From UBA6770 sp965661115 (GTDB lineage: Bacteria > Bacteroidota > Bacteroidia > Flavobacteriales_G > Salibacteraceae): a DNA stretch of 6,084 bases. Both the position numbers and the translations under genes were made by a program. The first letter of the stretch is position 1. Each line of letters starts with the position of its first letter. Shown here piece after piece: positions 1 to 5,645 of the stretch. The stretch spans positions 1 to 6,084 of the forward strand of contig CBFICO010000129.1 of the NCBI GenBank assembly GCA_965661115.1, written 5' to 3'. Under the pieces are notes generated by a model. That model ran no database searches. It had not been told where the DNA came from and saw only the letters and a list, made by a program, of their open reading frames with translations.

Positions 1-599
1 TGAGGGTCAGATTTCATTTTTATGAGCATTTCTTTTGGACTTTCCATATAACTCACACGCATTTCTGGATAGTACTTTTCTTTAATAGAAAGCAGTTCTT
101 TTTCGTGCGAACTTCCTTTAACAACAAGTGCAACATGGCCATTAAAGGTTTCAGGCATATCTTTTAACGAACTCAAGGTGTTCACATCTAATGCTGACGT
201 AAGCAATGCGATGTTCTTTAAGTAAGGCTGAGAAAACTGAGCCCATTTTTCACGGTCTTCTCTAATGGTAACCGAGCCCAATCCAATTTTACCGTTTCCA
301 CCATCTTTAATGCTGTTGTAAAAAGTGTCGAAATTCTTATACTGTTTATAATTCAATTTTAGTTCAACACCCTTATACGTTTTAAGCCATTTCTGAAATT
401 CTTGAACAATTTCTATCTCCATTCCCATCTGCTTGCCATTTGGATCGGTATATGCAAAAGGATAGTTCTCGAAGTAGTTTACGTTTAAAATACCGGCTCT
501 TTGGTTAGCCACACTTTTCCAACTTTGATAGGTAGCATTCTGGCCAAAAGAAAAGCTGTAAATTAATGATAATAAAATTGTTACGATTAAGTTTTTCAT
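1..599 (-). CDS. Family-3 extracellular solute-binding protein, 3' end cut by the window
   Basis: The reading frame is open from an ATG at 597-599 to the window edge, giving 199 residues with no stop. Residues 1-20 look like a Sec signal peptide: MKN, then a hydrophobic stretch, ending SFSFGQ. There is no lipobox cysteine, so the product is probably a soluble periplasmic protein. The mature part fits the SBP_bac_3 fold: YPFAY...GKQMGMEIEIVQEF (about 46-68) is the usual 'substrate enters, defines state' first lobe, and GLGSVTIREDREKWAQFSQPY (about 106-126) resembles the family segment where these proteins read 'T.eR...fS.PY'. Residues 155-165 (VALVVKGSSHE) match the second-lobe start. Such proteins bind amino acids or similar small ligands, for an ABC transporter or as a sensor domain. 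The ligand cannot be read from the sequence, and no transporter gene is visible. The missing C-terminus leaves open a fusion to another domain. It lies downstream of ligA on the same strand but has its own -7 element. Confidence 0.85.
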   Translation of the reverse strand, partial: MKNLIVTILLSLIYSFSFGQNATYQSWKSVANQRAGILNVNYFENYPFAYTDPNGKQMGMEIEIVQEFQKWLKTYKGVELKLNYKQYKNFDTFYNSIKDGGNGKIGLGSVTIREDREKWAQFSQPYLKNIALLTSALDVNTLSSLKDMPETFNGHVALVVKGSSHEKELLSIKEKYYPEMRVSYMESPKEMLIKMKSDP

Positions 600-620
600 A
601 TTCCAACTGTTTTCAGACTG

Positions 621-628
621 CAAAAGTA
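621..628 (-). promoter_or_regulatory. Bacteroidota-type -7 promoter element for the solute-binding protein gene
   Basis: On the minus strand this reads TACTTTTG, an exact match to the TAnnTTTG -7 consensus of Bacteroidota primary sigma factor. It sits 21 bases upstream of the ATG at 597-599, inside the 65-base gap after ligA, a sensible place for an independent promoter. No TTG -33 element is present at the usual 19-21 base spacing, so the assignment rests on one element only. Confidence 0.5.
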
Positions 629-664
629 TGTCGTTTTTTGAGTTGTCTAGTTTTTATGAATCAA

Positions 665-2677
665 TTAACCATTTAGTAACTCTACAAACTCCAATTCAGA
701 AATCATTCTTATGCCTAATTTTTCTGCTTTTGCCAGCTTTGATGAGCCCATATTTTCGCCTCGGATCAAATAATTGGTTTTAGCTGAAATTGAACCGGCA
801 TTTTTAGCACCGTTATTTTCAATCATAGCTTTTAGTTCGTTTCTAGAATAATGTTCGAACACTCCAGAAATTACAAAGGTTAGTCCTTCCAGCTTGTTTG
901 TAGTGTTTGCTAATTGCTCTTCGCTCAACTCAAATTTTATTTGATGTGCTTTTAAGCGCTCTATTTCTTGCACGTTTCTTTCGTCTTCAAAAAAGGCGCG
1001 CACACTTTGAGCAATCTTCTCTCCTATTTCATCTACCTGAACCAACTCCTCTTGAGGAGCCTGCATTAAAGCATCAATATTCTGATAGTGTTTAGCTAGT
1101 TGTTTAGCTACCGTTTCACCAACATATCGAATACCGATTGCGTACAAAACTCGCTCGAATGGAATTTGTTTAGACGCTTCTAGTCCAGCTAGTAAATTAC
1201 TTACTGATTTTTCAGCAAAACGCTCTAAAACAATCAGTTGATTGTATTTAAGCTCGTACAAATCGGCAGGTGACTTTACCAATTTCTCTTGAAACAATAA
1301 CTCAATAGTTTCAGAACCCAAGCCATCAATGTCCATTCCTTTCCTGCTAATAAAGTGCTGCATTCTTCCAGTTATTTGAGGAGGACAACCCAACTCGTTT
1401 GGGCAGTAATGTTGTGCCTCACCTTCTTTTCTGATAAGCTCAGTTCCACACTCTGAGCATTCCCGAATGTAATCCACTGGCATAACCAAAAGATCTCGTT
1501 TTGACGTCTCAACACCAGTTATTTTAGGAATAATTTCACCGCCTTTTTCAACATATACAAAATCTCCAACTCGGATATCGAGCTTTTCAATTTGATCGGC
1601 ATTGTGTAAGGAAGCCCTTTTAACAGTGGTTCCCGCCAATAAAACAGGTGCTAAGTTTGCAACGGGAGTGATAGCACCAGTTCGACCCACGTGGTAGGTA
1701 ATTTCATTTAATCGAGTAAGCGCTGCCTCTGCTTTAAACTTGTAACTGATTGCCCAACGAGGAGATTTTGCTGTAAACCCAAGCTCCTCTTGAATTTTAT
1801 AATCGTTGATTTTAATTACAATACCGTCAATCTCAAAAGGAAGATTAGAGCGTTGTTTATCCCAATAATTTACGAAATCCATAATTTCGGTAATGCTGTT
1901 GCAGGTTTCAATGTAACGCTTACGGCCGATTGGTGTTTTTATTCCCCAATAGGCAGCAGCTTCAACACTTTGATAATGCCCTTCTGCATTTGATTCGTTG
2001 GTGTAAACTCCGTAAAGCATACAATCTAATCCTCTAGAAGCCACCACGGCCGAATCTTGCATTTTTAAGGTTCCTGACGCAGTATTTCTAGGGTTAGCAA
2101 AAGGTGGTTCTCCAAGCTCTTCACGCTCTGCGTTTAGTTTTTGAAAATTTTCTAAAGGATAAAATATTTCACCTCTAATTTCTAATTCTTCTGGAAAATC
2201 GCCTCTTAATTGCAAGGGTATTGAACGAATCGTTTTTACGTTATTGGTCACCTCCTCACCTTGAGTACTATCTCCCCTTGTAACCGCTTGAAAAAGCTTA
2301 CCTTTTTTATATTTTATTCCAATGGCAACACCATCATATTTAAGTTCACACACGTAGGTCAATTTACTGTCAGTCAGCTTTTGGTTTCTAGCTTCCCACT
2401 CTTCCAATTCTTCTTTAGAATAGGTGTTGGACAAGCTAAGCATGGGTATATCGTGCTTAACCGTATTGAATTTTTTAGTTACCGCACCACCTACTCTTTT
2501 GGTTGGTGAGTTTTCATCTGCAAATTCAGGGTGAGCGTCCTCTAACTGTTGCAACTCTTTTAATTTCATATCGAATTCATAATCCGACATAATGGAATTA
2601 TCCAAGACGTAATATTGATAATTTGCCTCGTTTAATTCCTTTGTAAGTGCTTGTATTTCAGATTGTGGGTTAACCAT
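665..2677 (-). CDS. ligA: NAD-dependent DNA ligase LigA
   Basis: This enzyme seals 5'-phosphate/3'-hydroxyl nicks in DNA using NAD+, in replication and repair, and is essential in most bacteria. The 670 residues match the family's usual length and all domains are present in order. Domain Ia (1-70) carries the NMN-binding segment YYVLDNSIMSDYEFD (22-36) and RVGG (61-64). The adenylation domain has the KxDG motif KYDG (113-116) with K113 as the nucleophile that takes AMP, RGE at 168-170 and KFKAEA at 313-318. The OB fold includes HVGRTGAITPVA (329-340). The zinc finger uses C407, C410, C425 and C431. The helix-hairpin-helix region spans about 440-585, and the BRCT domain about 595-670. Translation starts at the ATG 2675-2677, preceded by an A-rich stretch without a clear Shine-Dalgarno site. 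The next gene upstream, an Fe-S protein gene, is divergent across a 64-base gap. Nothing in the reading frame is abnormal. Confidence 0.99.
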   Translation of the reverse strand: MVNPQSEIQALTKELNEANYQYYVLDNSIMSDYEFDMKLKELQQLEDAHPEFADENSPTKRVGGAVTKKFNTVKHDIPMLSLSNTYSKEELEEWEARNQKLTDSKLTYVCELKYDGVAIGIKYKKGKLFQAVTRGDSTQGEEVTNNVKTIRSIPLQLRGDFPEELEIRGEIFYPLENFQKLNAEREELGEPPFANPRNTASGTLKMQDSAVVASRGLDCMLYGVYTNESNAEGHYQSVEAAAYWGIKTPIGRKRYIETCNSITEIMDFVNYWDKQRSNLPFEIDGIVIKINDYKIQEELGFTAKSPRWAISYKFKAEAALTRLNEITYHVGRTGAITPVANLAPVLLAGTTVKRASLHNADQIEKLDIRVGDFVYVEKGGEIIPKITGVETSKRDLLVMPVDYIRECSECGTELIRKEGEAQHYCPNELGCPPQITGRMQHFISRKGMDIDGLGSETIELLFQEKLVKSPADLYELKYNQLIVLERFAEKSVSNLLAGLEASKQIPFERVLYAIGIRYVGETVAKQLAKHYQNIDALMQAPQEELVQVDEIGEKIAQSVRAFFEDERNVQEIERLKAHQIKFELSEEQLANTTNKLEGLTFVISGVFEHYSRNELKAMIENNGAKNAGSISAKTNYLIRGENMGSSKLAKAEKLGIRMISELEFVELLNG

Positions 2678-2708
2678 TTCTTAATATTTAAGGGTGGTAT
2701 GAAAGTAG

Positions 2709-2716
2709 TATTTTTT
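2709..2716 (+). promoter_or_regulatory. Possible -7 element for the Fe-S protein gene
   Basis: TATTTTTT matches TAnnTTTG at seven of eight positions and lies 25 bases before the ATG at 2742, in the 64-base gap divergent from ligA. No -33 TTG is visible at the usual distance, and the region is T-rich, so chance is a real explanation. Confidence 0.22.
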
Positions 2717-2741
2717 AGCGTTAATCGTTATATTCTCCACC

Positions 2742-2944
2742 ATGAAAAAATACCCCAAAGAAGACATCAATATTGTTTGGAAACCAGCCTTTTGCACCCA
2801 CTCTGCTAACTGCGCTAGAGGATTAAAATCGGTTTGAAACCACGAGACAAACCATGGATAACTTCTGAAGGAGCAAGCAAACAAGAAATAGTTGACCAAA
2901 TAGCTAAATGTCCTTCTGGGGCGTTGAGTATAGAAAACACCTAA
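2742..2944 (+). pseudogene. YjdI-like divergent 4Fe-4S mono-cluster protein, frameshifted
   Basis: From ATG 2742 the frame gives 31 residues (MKKYPKEDINIVWKPAFCTH...) and hits TGA at 2835-2837. One frame over, from AAA at 2837, it continues as KPRDKPWITSEG...CPSGALSIENT to TAA 2942-2944. Restoring one base in the GGTTTGAAA stretch (2831-2839) joins both parts into a 67-residue protein of the Fer4_19 type (PF06902). Its hallmarks are C18-x-H20-x3-C24, the RDKPW segment (35-39) and C57-P-S-G-A-L. From memory, E. coli YjdI has the same order: CxHxGNCVRG, KRKPW, CPSGAL. The cysteines would bind an iron-sulfur cluster; the cellular role of the family is poorly known. The shift lies between the C24 and C57 ligands, so no translated fragment holds all of them. 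It may be a genuine frameshift mutation or a base lost in sequencing. The last 4 bases overlap the end of the convergent dapA. Confidence 0.85.
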
Positions 2945-3822
2945 CTCAACCCTTCCAACTCTCTTTCAATAGCTTTTGCAGTGCCTTCAGAAACAGGTAC
3001 TAGCGGTAATCGAACATTATCGCCACAAATACCTTTGATTTTTAATGCAGCTTTGATTCCAGCGGGATTTCCTTCTACAAACAGTAAGTCAATTAAATCT
3101 AACAAACGAAGGTGCTTGGCTGCCGCACTTTTGTAATCTCCGTTTAGCGCATCATGGGTAAGTTTTCCAAAATCTTTAGGAATAGCATTTCCAATAACCG
3201 AAATAACACCGTCACCTCCAACAGAAATGTGCGGAGTAACCAACGGGTCATCGCCAGAAATTACGGCAAAACCAGTGGGTCTATACTTCAATATTTGACT
3301 CACTTGCCCTAAATCACCACTCGCCTCTTTTATGGCAATAATATTTTCAAAATCGTTTGCCAAACGCAATGTGGTTGCTGGTGACATATTAGAAGCTGTT
3401 CTACCGGGTACGTTATAAAGAATAATATCAACGGGTGAGTATTCACTCAACGCTTTATAATGCTGGTAGATTCCTTCTTGAGTGGGTTTGTTGTAGTAAG
3501 GACTTGCCGAAAGAATGGCGTCAACTCCAGTAAAGTCAAAGTCTTTAAACCCATCTATAATAGCTTTGGTATTGTTTCCGCCTTGACCAAAAACTATGGG
3601 TAAACGACCGGCGTTTATTTTCTTTACATGCTCAAGAACCGCCTGCTTTTCAGTTAAATTCATGGTTGCTGGTTCGCCAGTAGTTCCTTGCACTACCAAA
3701 AAATCAACCCCTCCCTCTATCAAGTGTTCGGTTAAGCGAGTTAACCCATCAAAATCTACCTTACCTGAATTATCGAATGGCGTTACCATTGCAATTCCTA
3801 ACCCACCAAACTTATGCTGCAT
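2941..3822 (-). CDS. dapA: 4-hydroxy-tetrahydrodipicolinate synthase DapA
   Basis: DapA condenses pyruvate with L-aspartate 4-semialdehyde, the first committed step to diaminopimelate and lysine, in the cytoplasm. The 293 residues form one complete TIM-barrel aldolase of the DapA/NanA family. The Schiff-base lysine is K165 in IKEASGD (164-170). The catalytic Thr-Tyr-Tyr set is present: GTTGE at 46-50 (T47/T48), Y110 in SPYYNKP, and Y136 in YNVPGRT (136-142), followed by R141, which contacts the aldehyde substrate's carboxylate. ISGDD (188-192) and GNPAGIKAAL (251-260) complete the pattern and favour true DapA over sialate lyase or other paralogues. The ATG at 3820-3822 lies inside the end of the upstream DUF6913-like gene (11-base overlap), which suggests translational coupling. 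The stop codon overlaps the tail of the convergent Fe-S gene by 4 bases. No riboswitch or attenuator is seen. Confidence 0.98.
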   Translation of the reverse strand: MQHKFGGLGIAMVTPFDNSGKVDFDGLTRLTEHLIEGGVDFLVVQGTTGEPATMNLTEKQAVLEHVKKINAGRLPIVFGQGGNNTKAIIDGFKDFDFTGVDAILSASPYYNKPTQEGIYQHYKALSEYSPVDIILYNVPGRTASNMSPATTLRLANDFENIIAIKEASGDLGQVSQILKYRPTGFAVISGDDPLVTPHISVGGDGVISVIGNAIPKDFGKLTHDALNGDYKSAAAKHLRLLDLIDLLFVEGNPAGIKAALKIKGICGDNVRLPLVPVSEGTAKAIERELEGLS

Positions 3823-4348
3823 TTTTTCCTGTATTTATCATGTTCATATACTTCACTAACTGTTCTGTAATGTCGGTAATATTATCTTTTTCTTTAGATT
3901 GAATCATTAAATTCAACACGTTTTTATTCCACGGTTTATCTGCGCCAATTTTGCATTTAGCGTTAGACATAGCTGTAATAAATTGAAGTGGTAAACTTGG
4001 CTTATTGGTTAAATCAACGAGCAAATCACAAACGGCTACGGACATAGATTTTGGTCTGAAATACCAATTTAAATCCGCTTTGGTTAATACTTTTAGCTCA
4101 GGAATATCAATTCCTTCTCCCTCTTTTTGTTTGTTTTTAAAACTCAAAAACTGAAAAGTAGTTTTCGAATTATTGCTTGGTATTTGCTTCATTAGCTTTA
4201 GTAAATCGGCTTTAACCAATTGGTCTTCATTTAATACAATCACGCACTTTTTGAAGTCGGAAAAACAAACTTGAGCAGTTGCTTTTTGTTTTTGAAGCAC
4301 TTTCTCCAAAGCTCTTTCACCGTATGACCTGCGCAGCTTTCCTAGCAT
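3812..4348 (-). CDS. DUF6913-like conserved protein, function unknown
   Basis: This 178-residue protein has no signal peptide, membrane segment or cofactor motif that I recognise, so it is probably cytoplasmic. The N-terminus is basic and helical (KLRRSYGERALEKVLQKQKA, 4-23). A central strand-like block contains CVIVLNEDQ (35-43). The C-terminal half holds the most distinctive segments: DLNWYFRPKS (92-101), CDLLVDLTNKPSLPLQFI (107-124) and SNAKCKIG (128-135). I associate this pattern, and the position directly upstream of dapA, with a Bacteroidota-restricted family named DUF6913; that assignment is from memory and less sure than the gene being real. The ATG at 4346-4348 is favoured because the next Met is at residue 53, beyond conserved-looking sequence. 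A -7 element lies only 4 bases upstream. The gene overlaps dapA by 11 bases, so the two are almost certainly co-transcribed. Confidence 0.8.
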   Translation of the reverse strand: MLGKLRRSYGERALEKVLQKQKATAQVCFSDFKKCVIVLNEDQLVKADLLKLMKQIPSNNSKTTFQFLSFKNKQKEGEGIDIPELKVLTKADLNWYFRPKSMSVAVCDLLVDLTNKPSLPLQFITAMSNAKCKIGADKPWNKNVLNLMIQSKEKDNITDITEQLVKYMNMINTGKNAA

Positions 4349-4352
4349 ATTG

Positions 4353-4360
4353 CAAATGTA
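4353..4360 (-). promoter_or_regulatory. Bacteroidota-type -7 promoter element for the DUF6913-dapA pair
   Basis: On the minus strand this reads TACATTTG, an exact TAnnTTTG match, ending 4 bases before the ATG at 4346-4348. Transcription would then begin at or next to the start codon, which implies a leaderless or nearly leaderless transcript. No TTG -33 element is found 19-21 bases upstream. The spacer between this gene and the glutaredoxin-like gene is long enough (127 bases) for a separate promoter. Confidence 0.45.
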
Positions 4361-4417
4361 AAATTTGGTTGGGTTGTTTATTACTTCTTTTTAAATTACC
4401 AGAATTAAACTCATGAG

Positions 4418-4449
4418 ATTCCTCCCAATAGTTATCGGGACATAGGAAT
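4418..4449. repeat. Nested intergenic hairpin repeat (CCCGATAACTATTGGG type)
   Basis: Two nested inverted repeats are visible. The outer arms are ATTCC (4418-4422) and GGAAT (4445-4449). The inner arms are TCCCAATA (4423-4430) and TATCGGGA (4433-4440) with a 2-base centre; seven of eight positions pair, and the eighth is a G-U pair in minus-strand RNA. The inner core resembles the TCCCGATAGCTATCGGGA palindrome that I recall as a common dispersed repeat between genes of Bacteroidota. It lies 26 bases after the glutaredoxin-like stop on the minus strand. No T-run follows on that strand, so an intrinsic terminator is less likely than a dispersed repeat. Confidence 0.6.
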
Positions 4450-4475
4450 GACGGACCACAGGGCTCAACATCACC

Positions 4476-4733
4476 CTACCCAAACAACCTCTTCCACCAT
4501 GGTTTGGACGAGGTTATTTCTGGTTGTTTCTTCAAAAAATCGACAATATCAATTCCGTAGGCTTTCAATTCTCCATTTTCGTTTAGCAATGCTGGTAAAA
4601 TAAATAAGTCCATTGGTGGCTTCTCTCCTTTATCTAAATTCTTCACCTCAAGCTTAATTCCAAGCTCCACAATAGTTTTTTGAACCTTTAAGCAGTCGTG
4701 ACAATTTTCTCCTACGTACAGTTGATAACTCAT
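4476..4733 (-). CDS. Small glutaredoxin-like thiol-redox protein
   Basis: The 85-residue product opens with a beta strand and a redox motif typical of glutaredoxins: YQLYVGENCHDCLKVQ (3-18), with C11-H-D-C14 as the active-site CxxC. P47 in the FILPALL segment (44-50) sits where the family has its cis-proline. The following block NGELKAYGIDIVDFLKK (53-69) gives the last strands and helix. The C-terminus ends in a basic, aromatic tail (KPWWKRLFG). The protein would reduce disulfides or glutathione-like mixed disulfides in the cytoplasm, but the CHDC centre differs from the classic CPYC, so the partner is unknown. The ATG at 4731-4733 begins 2 bases after the reconstructed stop of the Crp-like gene, so the two probably formed one transcript and may be translationally coupled. 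It could also be classed simply as a thioredoxin-fold protein. Confidence 0.8.
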   Translation of the reverse strand: MSYQLYVGENCHDCLKVQKTIVELGIKLEVKNLDKGEKPPMDLFILPALLNENGELKAYGIDIVDFLKKQPEITSSKPWWKRLFG

Positions 4734-4735
4734 GG

Positions 4736-5441
4736 CTATTGGATTTTTTGAACTTCTTTTTCAAACTCAACTGCATCGTGCACTAATACACTTTTTCTGT
4801 CAAAGTTTATGAATTCCTGTTCACGCAATTAATTTAGCACAATAGTTACTGTTTGACGCGAGGTTGCTGTTAGGTTGGCGATATCTTGGTGAATTAAATC
4901 GTGTTTAAATTTTAAGCCGTACCCTACTTTAGTTCCTTTCTCTTGAGCGTTGGTGTAGATAAATTCCAAAATTCGCTGGCGAGATTCCTAAAAAGACAAA
5001 GGATTCTAAGCGACGCTCTACTTTTTCTAGCCGGTCGCCAATGGTTTTAATTACTTCAAAGTTCAGCTTAGGGTTAGACATTAAAATATCTTTCATTTCT
5101 TCAACTCCAATTGCACAAAACCTGACATCGGAAGTTAATACTTGAGCAAAATCTTTTCTTTTTTCTTGACCCATTATTGCCAGCTCACCAAAAATTTCAC
5201 CCGATTCTAAAATGGCTTTGATTATTTCTTTTCCGTCATCGCTAAACGTTCCAATCTTAACCTTTCCGCGCTTTAATAAAAACACCACTTTGCTTGGATC
5301 ATCCGGAAAATATATGTATTCCCCTTTTTCCATTGAACGCATATTGGTATGATTATCAATGCGCTGCATATCCTCATCGTTCAAATCTCTAAAAATGTTG
5401 ATTTGCTCTAAATATCAAAGTTTGCTATCTGCTGATGCCAT
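4736..5441 (-). pseudogene. Crp/Fnr-family transcriptional regulator with three disruptions
   Basis: Reading from ATG 5439-5441 gives MASADSKL, then TGA at 5415-5417 where a Trp codon would fit (KL-W-YLEQINIF). The same frame continues through a full cyclic-nucleotide-binding-type domain: KGEYIYFPDD, VVFLLKRGKVKIG, GEIFGELAIMG, then a long dimerisation helix ending RLEKVERRLESFVF. At about 4986-4990 the frame shifts by one base (an extra G in a GG pair on the minus strand explains it), and the next frame gives ESRQRILEFIYTNAQEKG and a winged helix-turn-helix, HQDIANLTATSRQTVTIVLN. There a TAA at 4829-4831 stands where Glu is expected, and LREQEFINFDRKSVLVHDA follows to TAG 4736-4738. Repaired, the protein is 234 residues, normal for the family. 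By gap-free manual alignment, the cAMP-contacting Arg/Ser of E. coli CRP are Lys and Asp here, so the ligand is probably not cAMP. A sensor-only fragment could start at TTG 5382-5384 and end at 4929. It may be a recent pseudogene or faulty sequence. Confidence 0.85.
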
Positions 5442-5457
5442 ATTTTATAATGAATGT

Positions 5458-5465
5458 CGAAAATA
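5458..5465 (-). promoter_or_regulatory. Possible -7 element for the Crp-like gene
   Basis: On the minus strand this reads TATTTTCG, seven of eight positions of TAnnTTTG, ending 16 bases upstream of the ATG at 5439-5441. No -33 TTG is seen at the usual spacing. The position is right for a promoter of the regulator-glutaredoxin pair, but the match is imperfect in an AT-rich region. Confidence 0.28.
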
Positions 5466-5485
5466 CTTATTTAGATTGTTTGAAG

Positions 5486-5506
5486 TAACTGCTATTTAGT
5501 TAATAG
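5486..5506. repeat. Overlapping short inverted repeats in the crp-paaZ intergenic region
   Basis: TAACT (5486-5490) and AGTTA (5498-5502) form a 5-7-5 palindrome, and CTATT (5492-5496) with AATAG (5502-5506) forms a second one that overlaps it. The size and spacing would suit a dimeric regulator site, but neither matches the textbook CRP (TGTGA-N6-TCACA) or FNR (TTGAT-N4-ATCAA) half-sites, and short repeats like these arise by chance in AT-rich DNA. Confidence 0.2.
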
Positions 5507-5550
5507 TTTCAAGTTCCTTCATTTTCTAACTGCAACGCATAACCAATAAC

Positions 5551-5598
5551 ATTAGTTGGGAAAACTGGACTGATTTACCGAGCAACTTCACAACTAAT
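5551..5598. repeat. Spaced 8-base perfect inverted repeat upstream of paaZ
   Basis: ATTAGTTG (5551-5558) and CAACTAAT (5591-5598) are perfect inverse complements separated by 32 bases; the second arm ends 47 bases before the paaZ ATG. They could be paired regulator half-sites or a long-loop hairpin in a leader. In about 200 AT-rich bases one such pair is not far from chance expectation, so this is only a candidate. Confidence 0.22.
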
Positions 5599-5645
5599 AA
5601 TTAATTTAGGCGGGCAAATTTTTCAGCTATATCAAAACAAAAAGT

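Noticed and set aside
600..664. Terminator between ligA and the solute-binding protein gene
   Set aside because: No stem followed by a T-run is visible on the minus strand; only the -7 element can be supported.
1790..2509. Plus-strand reading frames inside ligA (also 907-1095 and 3596-3859 across dapA)
   Set aside because: They are antisense to strongly conserved ligA and dapA sequence and show no protein family features.
2831..2839. Programmed -1 frameshift at GGTTTGAAA in the Fe-S gene
   Set aside because: There is no slippery heptamer of the X-XXY-YYZ form and no evident downstream structure; a lost base is simpler.
2681..2899. A 72-codon minus-strand reading frame with aromatic residues
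   Set aside because: It is the opposite strand of the Fe-S protein gene, whose plus-strand reading shows clear cysteine motifs; the minus reading has no recognisable pattern.
4418..4449. Intrinsic terminator for the glutaredoxin-like gene
   Set aside because: No T-run follows the hairpin on the minus strand.
4986..4994. Programmed +1 frameshift at TTT TTA GGA in the regulator gene
   Set aside because: The site loosely resembles known slippery sequences, but the gene also has TGA and TAA stops in its coding frames, so decay or error explains it more simply.
5415..5417. TGA as a reassigned Trp codon, since no intact gene in the window ends with TGA
   Set aside because: All Trp codons in the intact genes are TGG with no in-frame TGA, and the same regulator gene also has a TAA and a frameshift that reassignment would not repair.
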